Source of the DNA: Bugula neritina
Lineage: Eukaryota > Bryozoa > Gymnolaemata > Cheilostomatida > Bugulidae
Length of the DNA stretch: 64,000 nucleotides
Direction: 5' to 3'
Assembly (NCBI GenBank): GCA_964035545.1
Contig: OZ037770.1
Coordinates: 12,780,642-12,844,641, forward strand
In this document: positions 25,276-37,960 of the stretch, piece after piece
Numbering within the stretch: position 1 is the first letter of the stretch
Layout: the number at the start of each line of letters is the position of its first letter
Translations under genes and position numbers: made by a program
Notes under the pieces: model-generated
Told to the model about the DNA's origin: nothing
Databases searched by the model: none
What the model saw: only the letters and a program-made list of their open reading frames with translations

Positions 25276-25876
25276 TTAATAACCAATCTCGCTTTTACTG
25301 AACAAACCACTAAACCTAAAAGTCAAAATAATCCCACAAGATGACTAAAATATTTCAACAAAACACATTAATTTGTTTGAGTTTGTAATATAACTGTAGA
25401 AAATGTCTGAGAAATTTTCCGAATTTTTCAGTCTGTGGGGCATGTTAAATGCCTCTCTCAAACTGAGCACTACAATGGATAAAGAACAGATGAAGACACT
25501 TGGAGTGCATGACGTGTTTAAGCAGAGTCTATCATAAATACCAATACAGTGGCTTATTGTTCTGTCATTGATTATTGCCCAAAGATATGAAAGGAATTAA
25601 TTAGGCCATGCTACAGCCCAAATATTTGTGCTATTTCACAGCGACTGGCGTGGGAGGTGCATTGTACAGCACACTCCGCCCAAGTTTAACAGGGCATACG
25701 TGACCACGATACAATACATGAGACACGTTGTGGCCTGGTTTGATAAAGTTTATCACGTAAACAGATTTAGCCAGATAACCTAAAACTAGCAATAAAGCTG
25801 TCTAAATTTCTGGCACATGTGTTCTGCAAAACATAGGTTTAGGTTTGAACACATTATTGGGAAAAGCATCTCTCTT

Positions 25877-25877
<1 letters not shown>

Positions 25878-25965
<88 letters not shown>

Positions 25966-26105
25966 GCACACACACGCACATGCATGCACTTTCCCTCTCC
26001 ATTTCTCCCCCTTCTCACTCACAACGCACACCCCCTCTCTCTCACACACTCCCTCTCTCCCCTTCTCTCCCCACCTTCCCCCTCTCTCCCTCCTCTCTCT
26101 CACAC
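25878..26105 (+). repeat. (CT)n followed by (CA)n and mixed CT/CA microsatellite
   Basis: About 36 CT units (25880-25952), then CACACACGCACACA, then pyrimidine-rich TCTCTC/CCCTC blocks up to 26105. Open frames over it (Leu-Ser or Arg-Glu repeats) are artefacts. Confidence 0.95.
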
Positions 26106-28655
26106 AGAGTAGTAGACACAGCCATGGTACCTACTCAGTCACCTTGCATTGTTGGGACAACAGATTACTGATTTTTTATGAATGAGTGCTTTGCTGTTGT
26201 TTCAAATGAATAGACGTTCATAAGAAATGAATAACACAAGGTGGACCACAACCCTTTAGAAAACAAATAGTCAATACAAATACTTAAAGTGGTGGCTGAA
26301 CCCATCTGCATAGTTTGTACACAAAGCCTTTTTCACTAACAGCTATTCAAGTGCGTGCATGCTTTCTCCACACATTTAAGTAGAGCTAATTTCACTGATT
26401 AGACAGACTTTTTCAGCGTCAACATCGCTAGTTAATTTACAAAATCAGCTTTCTGCTGCTTTTAAATCTATTGAGTTATAGTATAGAACTCTAAAAAAGT
26501 TGGATATCACTGCCGGTTTTACTCGACTTATTGCGGTAGTCTACCCGCTATATAGGTGAGTTTGATTGTGCGCAAAACTTTACTTATAAAGTAAGCTGTA
26601 ATCTTAAATTTGAGCATTATAACTTTAATACTAATATACTTTTTGGTTCATGGTATAGTATTAGTATCGTTTTAATAAAGTCGTACTAGAACAAAACTAT
26701 TGCTAACAAACAACTATAGTAACACATTTGAAAAAAACAGTACCTTAATTAAAACTGTTTCCAGTGCAGTAAATAAATCCAAATGCAATCATAAAATGTT
26801 TTAACTTTTCAGAGTTTTCGATACACAAACTAAAGCTCTGTTGTTTTCATTCCAATAGAGTAAATTATTTAAAATGCAAATAACTGGTACCACAAGTAAT
26901 TATTTTTCTTTCCCCTTTGGACTCTGGTGAACTTGTGTCTTTTGGTTTGTTTGTTTTTTAAAAATTGTTCACATGGCAAATATCTTGCTACTAGTTCTGA
27001 CTAGTAATCTCCTAGTTTTCAACTTTTCATGAGTTCCTTATTGAAATCTGAAATATTACCAATCAAAATGCATAAGCAATCTAGACCAGGCTTTACGATT
27101 TATCTTCTCCTTGACCATGTGAAGATATCATATAATTCAAGAAGGATTTAACTATCTTTAATTGGCTCTACATCTTATTGCAAACAAAAAAGCGGCTAGT
27201 ATTTTAATGAAGGCTAAATTAGTTCAGGTAAGCTCTTGAAAAACAAGGAAAGACGTGTAACTGTACACCGTTGATTTTGAGACTGTAGTATTTTTACTTG
27301 GAGTTGATGAATAGCGCATTGGGGCACTTGACATGTTCAGTCGCTCTTTCTATTTGCAGTAAACAACCTTTGAAAACTCTACATGCAAAAGTTGTTACCT
27401 GCAAAAATGTAAACAACTTTTTCCAGGCCAGTGTGTTATGTCAAATACACTGACAAACAAAATTCTTGGCTTGCAGCTAAGTATAGTATGCAGGCTAAAC
27501 TTAGCTGCAATCTCTTTGGTATGCGGCCAATCAATTTATCATCATCTCCATATAACACATGCAAGTTCTTTTGCAAGAACTCTGCTGGTTATTCCCCAAA
27601 TTGTCTATGATCACTTTTTCGGTGTTATCTTGCATATGTTATTTAATAAATATTGCACACACAGTTCTGTTTGAATAATAATTTTAAATTTCTACTATGA
27701 GAAGAAAATTATGATTTGCTAAACAACAAACTTAATGGAGGAGAGGGGGTGGGAGATTAATTGCAGTAAGTTGAATAATATTGCATCATAGCATTGCTCC
27801 ATCACTCATGTGCAAAATGTTAGGAGCTGGCATGAAATTAATTTGCCTAAATTGTGGGTAACTTCCTTGACTATAATCATTTCCCTGAAATCTAGAGGTT
27901 TTTTAAGCTTCTGTAATTTTTCAAGCTTCGTGCTATCCACTAAAAATCTGTAATTTCTAACTGTGTTGGCTGTCGCTGTTTTAAAGAAAATATAATGTTT
28001 TGAAAACCAGGCACCAACATTTTGTGAAGAAAGTTTCATCAACTGTAGCACTGGCCGGAAACTTTAAAACTAGTAGTTAAAGGCTAAGTTAATCAACTGT
28101 TTACTTAATTTGAATATCAGTCCGATAACTTCACTTTGAGATGCCTTTGCATTTTTGAAGGCAGACAACTCTTGATTGAAATACTAAAATTTAAGTCGAG
28201 TTTACAAAATAATGCATAAGTTCTCATGTACCCTTACTGCTTTACCTGGTCTATTCCAGACACCTGTATAGACAGTGTCAAGTCAACTCCAAACACCTGT
28301 AGCTAATGTCAGACTGAGCATCCCAAGATGCTATGCAATTAAAGCATGCAGTAAATAAACAATCGACTTATTTTTGTACAACTATAGCAGATTACTGAAT
28401 ATAGTTCCTAGTATAAAATTCCTTGCTTGTTTATTTAATAATCTTGTTGATCTCTCTAAAGTCTACTATTTGATGACTATCATTTTCAGGTCAATTTCAT
28501 ACCATTAGTCTACAAGTGAACCATCTACTATGTATATCACATAAATGAAAAGTATCAAACATCTTTTACTATTCTATGCAGCAAAGCCATAAAACTACTA
28601 GTAGTAGAATGCTTAAATGATAAAATTAATCAGTTTAATAAAATAACTCTGTATG

Positions 28656-28745
<90 letters not shown>

Positions 28746-28747
28746 TA
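28656..28747. repeat. (TA)n microsatellite
   Basis: About 90 bp of TATATA interrupted twice by TACATA and TATGTA. Confidence 0.95.
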
Positions 28748-28837
28748 AAAAGTCAGCATGAACTTAGCAGAAAAAGGCTTTTAAATGGAGGAAGCATCAC
28801 CTGTACATTAAAAGCATGGCAACAAGCAATTAGCTCA

Positions 28838-28885
28838 TTGGCAACTGGCATATTGACAACTGACAATTGGCAATTGGCAGCTGTT
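28838..28885. repeat. TTGGCAACTG-type short repeat
   Basis: Degenerate tandem of about ten-base units (TTGGCAACTGGC, TTGACAACTGAC, TTGGCAATTGGC). Confidence 0.5.
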
Positions 28886-29162
28886 TTGATCTACTTCCTG
28901 TGTACATCTTGTAAAGTAAGCCACTACTGGTTTTAAATATAGAAATGGCAGCTTCACCTGTGTACCTGTACGTCTGTATGTCTGATGAGGCAATGGAAGT
29001 TTGTTGACCTGAAAGTGCAGTTAGCAAAACACTTTCACAAGCCAAAACCTTGTAAACCAACAACTCTTGTGGAAAATTTTGCAAACAGCAATAAAACAGT
29101 ATTTTATAATATTACAGATTATTCATGTTTCTTCATATAGTCATATTTTACAATCATCTCAG

Positions 29163-29364
29163 GCAAGTTTATAGTCACTTTTCCTGTGGGAAGCCCCCTG
29201 ATGGAAAGTTTTTTTGTTAATTCTGGCTAAAGAGTTTTTCAGGTGGAGCAATTATGACTGGATGTTATTCTTAACATCACGAATGGTCTTTACTGGGGAT
29301 TAAACCCATGACTTCATGCTTACTAAGCCAACATTTTAACCACTAGACCACGGCTGCTCCCTAC
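29163..29364 (-). mobile_element. tRNA-derived SINE copy, full length
   Basis: Reverse-strand copy with head GGAGCAGCCGTGGTCTAGTGG (A-box region; written here in part), a B-box region TGGGTTTAATCCCC, CATCCAGTCATAATTGCTCC and tail GACTATAAACTT. It is the best view of the element head. Confidence 0.85.
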
Positions 29365-29567
29365 TTCACAGCCATCTAATAGATATTAATTTGTTTTTTA
29401 AAGAAAAAATCATTAGATTTCAAAATTCAATACAATCCGACTTTGTATGGCATTAAAATAAATTGAAGTATGTGAAAGTCGTGTTGATATAAATGTTTGA
29501 GTGTAAATAACTTAGTTATATTATATTTGTGGTTTTACTGATGTTATTTATGATTCTCCAGTAACTC

Positions 29568-29640
29568 TGTAGCGTAATGGTTAACATGGTGGCTTGCAAG
29601 CTGGAAGACTGGGGTTCAATTCCTGGTGCGGACTTTATTT
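29568..29640 (+). other. tRNA-like segment (pseudogene or SINE head)
   Basis: A-box-like TAGCGTAATGGTTA and B box GGTTCAATTCC are well spaced, but the acceptor and T stems do not pair well, so it is not a functional tRNA. Confidence 0.5.
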
Positions 29641-31875
29641 CAAAATATTATTTAGCATGATAAATGATTGTTTAACAAAAATTCAAAGCAAGCTTACTTA
29701 ATACTGATAATTAATGTATTGCATCTAAACAGACTAGCTAGGTGTTTGATTTTACAGTCATTCATTGACATGGAAAGTGGAAAGCGGAAAGCGCTTTTTT
29801 TGTTATGAAGATACTTTTAGCTCTATAATACTATAAAGTATAAACATTTCTTAAATGCATTTAAGTAGCAAAAACTCTACAGAACAAGTACCAGGAGAAA
29901 ACCAAAAAACTGTTCAGTGTTTTGTCATTTTCAGACTACTAGCGCCATTTGTCTGAGCTATAGAATGGTTTCAGTCAGCTAATGTGTTGATGTTACATGC
30001 TTTAAATTCTTCATCTAGCAAAATCTGCTGTTGGCTCCATTCTTAGCCACATCCTGTTACTAGGCAATATGTAAATAAATAATAGTATATAAATTAATCC
30101 ATGTTTCTTTTGATTCAGCTACATAATAACACTATAATATATCACTATTCTAATACTAATTTACTTGTTCTACATCCACTACCCTAGATGCATTCACCAC
30201 AACACAAACATTGCATGGAAATGATGAAATTTTAATAATATTTTCTATTGCAGCTTTTGACAAAGTTTTTGCTGTATTTATTCCACTAGTTTATTGTTAG
30301 GAAAGGTTGGTTTGCGCTTGAAAGGAACTTTATGTTTATTCCTTCTAATTAGTGAAAACATTTTGTACGTTTTTCAGCAAAAACTTTCATCTGGGACGAT
30401 AACAATCTTACGTGACTGTGCAACAGCCTAAAGATTTGTCGTATTTATTTTGTAGTCCCGTGGCCAAAGGGTTTTCGTTGCAAAGTAAGGCATAACCTTG
30501 TATACTGCTTAACATACTGTTTTCCAACAGAGTGTTAGCCTTAAGCCATGATTTAAAATACTTGAATAATCATTTCAGCTGCAGCTGGTGTATAAAATTA
30601 AAATATTTACATAAAAATGTTCAACGCCCTAGCTGCCGGCATTTTGCTGCTGATATTACATAATCAATTTCTCACAGCCATTTTGAAATAAAGGAAAATT
30701 TGTTCCATATTAAAGTCAGGCGCTGAAAGCATGAGCAATATTGTAGGCAGACAAAAATTTCCAACGTGCAATATTTTCTAAGGAAATCACGCCACCACCT
30801 GCATAGCCTAATATCCAACTCAGGTGCATCGCTAAATCAATTATCTAAAAATAACGTGATTGCTTACGTACTTATCTTGACCTCTTTCCTAAATATAAGG
30901 TGTTGAGAAAAATTTTTAGCTTTGATAGCAGGATGGAATAAATTGTTAGAATTCTACTCAGTTCATATATCTTTAGGGCATGGCTTTGCTGTGATTTTGC
31001 GTGCTGTAGATCAAGAATAATTGGCAGAATGCCAAGTTGTAACCTAACTTTATAATCGGTGTGGCATCAACATATTGAGTTGAGGTCTATAATAACTCAC
31101 ATGCCACAGTTGATCTCCATGTTTGTTGCTACTAACTGTCCAATGAAATCCCGACGATGATCAAAGAATTAAATTTTTGGTTTTTATTCAAGGTAATAGT
31201 GGAAATAAAGTCATATGTAATCACTAAAGTTGGTAAAAGAATATATTAATCCTTCGAATACAGGATCAAAACAGATAAAGTGAAGTAGATTTATTTCATA
31301 TTACTTTCGATGCATGAAAAATTCCTGGAAGCAACAGAGCATAATAATTGATTAATTATTGTTTCTATTTAAATCTTTCAAGTAGTTGGTATTATTTCAC
31401 AGTGTAAATTTGATTGCAATAACTTCTATCAAAATGAGAATATTTTAGCATTCGAAGGACTTATTAGGTAATATGGTCACTCAAAGCTAATGATCACTAC
31501 TTATCTTTAAAGTTATCGTGCTGACATCAAAGACTAGAGTTGACCAGGACTTGTAATACACCAGATGTTAGACTTTCTTGACAAAGAAAATAACTTCTTT
31601 TCAGTACACGTGTCTGCCATTTTGCATACCTGACATTGTTTTAGTGTACAGCTATCCTTGTCTGATTAGAAGAATGTATTTACGGTTGCTGGCATGAGCG
31701 GCACCACATCATGCCCTATTTTGATTGGATACATGTTGGCGAAATCTTAGTAGTGCTACAATTTTCAAGCACCTCATGAAACAATGAGGTTGACTGTATA
31801 ATATTGTGGATTATGTTTACACACAATGATGCAAATTGAATTAAGCGTGAGTAATTACGGCCTTGCTTTATACAT

Positions 31876-31997
31876 TATATAAGTTATTAATACCTGATTG
31901 TTCGTAGGAGCTGCTCACATATATTAACTCCGGGTAAGAGGAAAGTCTACAAAGTTTAAAGCCGGTAAACTGCGTCAGCTAATGAAGGGCTAGTCAG
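31876..31997 (+). promoter_or_regulatory. Candidate neurotrophin promoter and non-coding first exon
   Basis: TATATAAG (31876-31883) is followed about 115 bp on by a good donor, GTCAG|GTATGT (exon end 31997). The coding exon of the neurotrophin begins at an acceptor (GTTTGTAG|AACATG, 33209), so an upstream non-coding exon is required and this is the best candidate nearby. The link is inference. Confidence 0.35.
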
Positions 31998-33211
31998 GTA
32001 TGTATGCTGACAGACAGCTTATTGCTTTGAAGTTTTAAGTTTTCTGCTGCTTCAAGAGTAACCCAAGTTCAAATGTTTAACTTTAACTTACTTTGAAATT
32101 GTATAACTTTTGCAGCTTCTCATATGCGTGGTAGTAGGCTATTTCACAAAGAATGAATTGTTATCAAAGTTATCGAATACTTAAGAAACATCCTATGCAA
32201 CTTTGTTACAGTTGTTAATTTAATATTAAACATGGCTACTATGATCTCAAATTGTTTTTGTTGCCTAGTTAATGCGTAGTTTAACCTGGTACCATACGTT
32301 ATATTTAAATTGTTATGTTGAGAAAATTAAATTGATTTAAATATTTTTATTAACAAGTGTGACTTAGATCATATGTTCACTATTTAATTGCTAAGCACTA
32401 AGTTTTAATACAAATACATGGCTGGTAAAATCACATGAAGTATTGAGTTTAAGCTAGCATCGGTCAGGCACTTTCTACTTCCTGTGAAAAATAACCAGCA
32501 TTTTAATTCCACCAACAATTAGCATCAATTATTTTAACTTTAGTTTTCAATGTTCTTTGTATACTCACACACAACTCTTATAGTTCTTCCTCTTATACCT
32601 AAATATAGCTACTACTGGCACCCCTACTGTTTTGATAATGTGGGCCTGCAGCTAATAATATAAGATAATTGAGGTATGCAGTTAGTCAAAGTTCTTTTGA
32701 CTAGAAGTTGAAATGTTTGGGCCAACTATCTAAAGAAAACAAGAGCTATTATTGGTGTGTTGATAAGATAATTGGGTAAATACTTCTTGTGGGCTACATC
32801 TTCGTACACTCAGTTGACAAATTTACTTTCATTGATTCACTAGTAGATGCTTGTCTTAGGTCATATAGCTGGTAAGAGTTTATTATTGATCATAACTAAA
32901 TTATTAGATCAAAGACTTTTTTAAATCAAGATATGAATTTCACATGTTTTTTCGAAAACAGTATTTAAAAGTTTCATTTTGGTACAAGTCTGCTTTGTGT
33001 AACCTTGGAAGAGTTACATCTGCAAATCTTAGTCTTAATAACTTTATGCTGATTCTAGAAAATATCAATCAGCAGTTAAAACTGAAAAAATGTTCATTTA
33101 TTTTTTGTCATAGGTGTTCTTCCCTTAAATAAGGTGATAAGTTACAGGTTTATGTCTATTTATATAGTCACTATTCAAACAATATATCAATTTTTATTGT
33201 GTTTGTAGAAC

Positions 33212-33868
33212 ATGCTGATGTCAGAATCGTTACTTCTACTTAGTGCGGCCATTGTCGCAATGGCATTAGCCAATCCTGTTCCACATGCCCACCGCCACGG
33301 GCACCAGTCCCGTCACAGTGACTCTTCCAACAACACAAACACGAGTAACACAAACCTAATCAAAGAACTGAATCTTATGATTCCCCAGCAGTATCAGTCA
33401 ATCTACGTGCTATTCGCTGACAGGAAGCCGGAGTCGCCTCCCCCTTGGTATCAGGTCACTAGCGGAGTAATAAACAGAAGTAGGCGGAGCTCTGGTGACA
33501 CGAGCAGCCACGCCCACATCCCACAGTCAGTATGTGATAGTCGGAAACGTTGGGTGATGAAGGAAACAGCAATAGACACAAACGGCGCTAATGTAACTGT
33601 CGTTCAGCGAATTAGCGTTAACGGGATGAGGATTAACCAATATTTCTACGAAACAACTTGTCTTCAAGAAAACTGTCAGTGTAGAGGTATTGATACTAAT
33701 CGTTACTCATCTAAGTGTGAAAATAAATATATTTGGGCGTATGCCAAAGTAAGAGACAATCATGGAACCGTAGCTTGGAATCTAATAAAGTTAGGGGGCT
33801 CATGCGGATGCTCCATAACGGAATTGACAATCGATCCCGATCAAAGTATATGGGACGATTTGAGGTAG
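33212..33868 (+). CDS. Neurotrophin (NGF/BDNF-family growth factor) precursor
   Basis: A 218-residue secreted precursor in one coding exon. Residues about 1-20 form a hydrophobic signal peptide, 21-88 a His/Ser/Asn-rich pro-region, RSRR (89-92) is a furin-type cleavage site, and 93-218 the mature factor. The mature part aligns along its length with vertebrate neurotrophins: QSVCDSRKRWV, a VTVVQ strand, QYFYETTC, CRGID, SSKC, TVAWNLIKLG and SCGC. Cysteines are at 108, 150, 155, 157, 169, 198 and 200; six match the cystine knot and C155 is extra. N-glycosylation sequons occur at N40, N43, N88 and N127. Family members dimerise and signal through Trk and p75 receptors; no receptor gene is in the window. 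An acceptor lies 3 nt before ACATG, so the 5' untranslated region is split. M1 or M3 could start. Confidence 0.95.
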   Translation: MLMSESLLLLSAAIVAMALANPVPHAHRHGHQSRHSDSSNNTNTSNTNLIKELNLMIPQQYQSIYVLFADRKPESPPPWYQVTSGVINRSRRSSGDTSSHAHIPQSVCDSRKRWVMKETAIDTNGANVTVVQRISVNGMRINQYFYETTCLQENCQCRGIDTNRYSSKCENKYIWAYAKVRDNHGTVAWNLIKLGGSCGCSITELTIDPDQSIWDDLR

Positions 33869-35658
33869 TGAAGATTCCAGAGGTTGTGTAATAGAAAAGA
33901 CGGCTTCGAGACGCCCGAACTCAAGACTCACATTCCTGTCTGCTGTCGTTTTACGTGTTTCCTGTTTTACATGTAGCAATCAGCAGGTGTTTGAGCCAGT
34001 TTTGACATACAGGTGGAGATAACATACCTACTAGTCTATTTATTTTTAGCTAATTCGTGAAGAACTCTATGATTGTTTGACGTCTACTTGAAATGTTGTG
34101 ATGAAATGAATCTGAGAACTTTCTAGCAATTGACTATTATTTACAAAATATTGTGATATGCATGTCTGTATATATCTGTTTGTGGTTGAAGAGACTAAGT
34201 TACTATCTTTTTACTAATTCGATTGAACGTCGAAGACAACTAAACACGTCTGCATAGTTGTTGCTAGTTCGTAATATGCCAGCAGAATTATGTGTATGCA
34301 TGATGGTATTAAATTGTCGCATTGTTATTCTCTATATGTGCATTCTGATAGATTGTTTTATTTTTTTATGCAAGTCAATACAGTTACTATAAAACTTATG
34401 CAATCCTGTAAATCCAAAATACCTGGCTACAACTAACCAGGACATGCGATAGTTACATGCCATGCTGATGCTAGAGAATAGTGGGTCATAGCTTTGTGTA
34501 GTTTGATGTAAGTTTGTAAACCAGCATGAGACAGCTAGCTAGTAGACACTTGGACACTGAATTCAATGTATTCAAATATGTAGCTGATAGCGTCATAGGC
34601 TGAGTTAGCTATTAGCTCCGTAATGTCAGACTATACTCAATAAATGTCTCTTGAGGCATTCACAACAAACAATACTGTTTACACTCAAAATTTGAGCAGT
34701 GTAGCATTTTGCTGTGTTTATTTATAGTAGCAGTTTGTGCAATTTTAGTGAAAATAATACCTAGTAAAAAGTGACATGAAAGAAAGCAACGTATCAGGAA
34801 ATGGTCTTTGCATATTCTGCTGCTGTACAGGGCAATTAACTATAATTCCATTTATAGGTGCAGTAGGGGAGAAATCTATAATAGCCCAAGCTCTATAATT
34901 TTTTAATAATCTTTGGTTAGGGACACTGGTTAAAATTCTTATGAGAGCATAACTAATTTTACTTCAAATCTAGAACACAGGCTTTTCTTGATGAGCATCT
35001 TTTACTAATTCAATCTGATATCTGTTGACATTTAGCAGAACATACATGAAGACATCAGAAAAATAATAAACGATATTTAATACCAGCATTGCTACATTAT
35101 TACATGCTTAGGTTAAAGCAGTTTTTGTGCATATATAAATTTGCTTTCATAATGCTAAGAATTTGACAATAACTGGCTGAAACTTATAGAAAGCAGTGTT
35201 TCATTCTGTTTTGATTTTTAGTACTTTGATTTTTATTTAAAAAATATATTTTTTTTAATATAGCAACCGAGAAGCTTTATAATTTATATAACCTTTAAAA
35301 ACTAATAAAAACAGCCAATAAAAAATAGCTGAAATAATTGTTCAATGATCGTACAATGATTTTAATTGAAACAATATTTTAAAGCATTATACAAATAATA
35401 TAATTTGGCTTTACATTTAAATGACTACATAGCAGGTGTAGCTTTGTATTAGATGATTGATTTGAAACTGAGGTGCATTTGCTTACCTACTCATTCATTT
35501 TATTTTGGATCATGGTTTTCCTTCTGTGACACACATGTTGACCCAAAACCTGATCATTCAACTTGATTGAACAGTTGAATATTAATCCTTCTAGCATGGA
35601 CATGGTTTGTTAAGTGTGGGGCTCACGACCCAGGTTACCTGCTCGGGCAATGCGCGGG

Positions 35659-35693
35659 AAACCCGTCTAGCCCAAAAATGGGCTGTTGGGTTT
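35659..35693. repeat. Two-tier GC-rich stem-loop
   Basis: The outer stem AAACCC/GGGTTT (35659-35664, 35688-35693) encloses the inner stem AGCCCA/TGGGCT (35669-35674, 35679-35684) with an AAAA loop. The surrounding 60 bp are unusually GC-rich for this window. It could be part of an old repeat. Confidence 0.55.
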
Positions 35694-37140
35694 TTATGCG
35701 AGTAATATTAAGCTGAGCGGAAAGTGCAGAAAGTTCGTGCAGGTTTGATATAATTGGCTGGTTATCATTTAGTGAGCACACTTTTTTAATTTCAATTCAA
35801 GTTTTAATTTTTAGTGAACTGAATTAAAGAAGTTTCATATAGTTTGCATTTTTGCTTTTATAATATCTAAAGTCACTTTGCCGATGACTTAGATTTAAAC
35901 ACAAAAATCTGTAGGTGCATGAGCAGTAAAATCAAACTTCAAGCTCATTAGCTAATCAATTTCCGAACCCACAATCCACGCATTGTGTGTGGCAGGTCGC
36001 TCCCAGGACGAGTTTCCAAAAATTTGAACTCGCATACAGAAAACCCTAGTCTACAATTTTCAATGTATTCGTACGCCTAAGGGCGTTTCCACATTTCTGC
36101 TTGACTTTGCATTTACAAAATAAAGATAATCAACTAGCAATTTGAATAAATTCCCAATTACTGGAGGTAATTTAAGTCATTGTGATTGTTTTAACACAAA
36201 GCTCTGACGCTCATTATAGCAATTTACATAATCTACAGCTATGCAAATAAGTGAGCCAAAATAATTATATAAGTGTATTATGTAAAATATGTATAATTAT
36301 ATAATAAACAATAGAGTGGCTATTTGGGATATATATATTTTAAGGGTCTTACTTGAGTAAATCACAGATCATCTCAGCTACTCTACTATATTTGCATAAT
36401 AATCCAGTTCAAAGTTAAACAAATCCAATTATGTCTTACAAGTGTGAACTGGGTGCAAAAACAACTCTTTAAAAGTGCACAAATCAATTATTTCATACAA
36501 ATTAAGTTTGATTAAAGGTATTGCTTGTTCAATAAAATATTCATAAAATAGATTTAATCTTTCTGAACAATGACAGATAAATGTTAATTAATTAACTAGT
36601 TATCACCCGTAAGGTACTAATGTAACACTTTAATATGCATAAGCCATGCAGTTTACCAGTATAAAGAACATTTCATTATATAACCAGGTGCTATGCAGTT
36701 ATAATTAAAACATATCAGAATTTCTGGGTATTACTGCTGTTAAGAGATTTTGCATTTGCTTAACATCATGAGAGCTTTATTAAATCTTGATCATCACGAT
36801 TTTAGGCCCTTAATTACACAAATAAACAAAGAGTAGCTTTTTTCCTTTCTATAAAAAGTAATTCTTGTGTTTTATGAATTAAAAACTTTTACTTAATTTA
36901 TTAAAATAATTGCTAGATTATTCAGAAGTTAATTGCAAAAATTTTCAAATGCAAGGGGAAGGCAAATCTAGAATGTTATGTCAATTAATCAACAGAACTT
37001 TCCTAAGAATTATTCTTTACAGAGTATTAAGATATGCAGGTTATTACCAAATCACAACAAAGTAAACTATAGTGCATGTCTAACAGGCTGCTAAAGCTGT
37101 ATACTTGTATCTTAATTTTATAAAGGGGCACCATGCATTA

Positions 37141-37356
37141 GGGAACAGCTATGGTCTTGGGGTTAGAGTATTTGCCTAGTAAACACGAAGTCATGAGTTC
37201 AAACCCGACAAAGACCATTGTTGATGTTAGGAAGAGCATCCAGTCATAATTGCTCCTGTGTCCCATCTGAATAAGTCCTTAGCATTCTTAAACAAAAAAC
37301 CTTTATATCATGAGTTTTCACAAAGATAGTGACTAAAAACTTCGTGGGTTTTGTAG
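37141..37356 (+). mobile_element. tRNA-derived SINE copy, near full length
   Basis: Contains GAGTTCAAACCC, GATGTTAGGAAGAGCATCCA and CAGTCATAATTGCTCCTGTG, ending near AGTGACTAAAAACTT. Confidence 0.85.
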
Positions 37357-37960
37357 GGCACCATGCAGTATAAAAAGTGATTATTATATATTATAGTTAT
37401 CACTTTATGATCTTTATTTTAACCTTACATGCAAAAGTTTTAAAGTAAAATAAATATTGAACTACTTTTGGATGTACTTTTATTTGAGTATTGATACGCA
37501 TTGTATTACTGCACCCAATGTTAAACTTAACCACATTGTCGTTTGTTTTTCGTTTTGAGGAAGCAGGGAAGGAAAAATTAACAAGCTCTATATTGGACTA
37601 ATTCTCCCAATGCTATGGCATAAAAGAATTTTGCAGTTGTTTCTCTGTTACTTATTCATTATATTATGAGTTGTTTATGCATAAAAAAGTAGATTAAATT
37701 CTCTTCGAGAGAGTTTTAGAGGTTGTTGGTGCAGTACGGAGAATAATTTAGCCCAAGTTTATGTTCAACATAAGAAGTCATGTCCCTATAAAATTTTCTC
37801 CAACATAATTGAAGAGCTTGGGCTATTAATTTTTTCAGTTTATCTGCTAAAATAGCTACATTAATAAATATAGTCATAACATATAAGCAGCTGGTACACA
37901 AAGCATTACCAGATCCCTCTGTATAGAAAAGTCTGTCTGTTTGCCTCTGGAACCATGCAG

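Larger units (their letters stand above)
24146..31870. other. Gene desert of ~7.7 kb
   Basis: I see no supportable exon in this interval. It holds the 3' untranslated region of the left gene, a G-rich patch (25250-25275), long CT/CA and TA microsatellites, one SINE and one tRNA-like segment. Open frames here are short or come from simple repeats. Confidence 0.6.
33869..37960. other. Intergenic region downstream of the neurotrophin
   Basis: Contains the neurotrophin 3' untranslated region (AATAAA near 34640), a GC-rich stem-loop (35659-35693), a SINE (37141-37355) and otherwise AT-rich DNA. The 5' exons of the following membrane protein gene, including its signal peptide, should lie here or be missed; I could not identify them. 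Confidence 0.5.

Noticed and set aside
25786-26185. Open frames of Ser-Leu or Arg-Glu repeats on both strands
   Set aside because: They are translations of the CT/CA microsatellite, not genes.
29568-29640. Functional tRNA gene
   Set aside because: A and B boxes are good, but the acceptor and T stems do not pair, so it is a tRNA-like relic.
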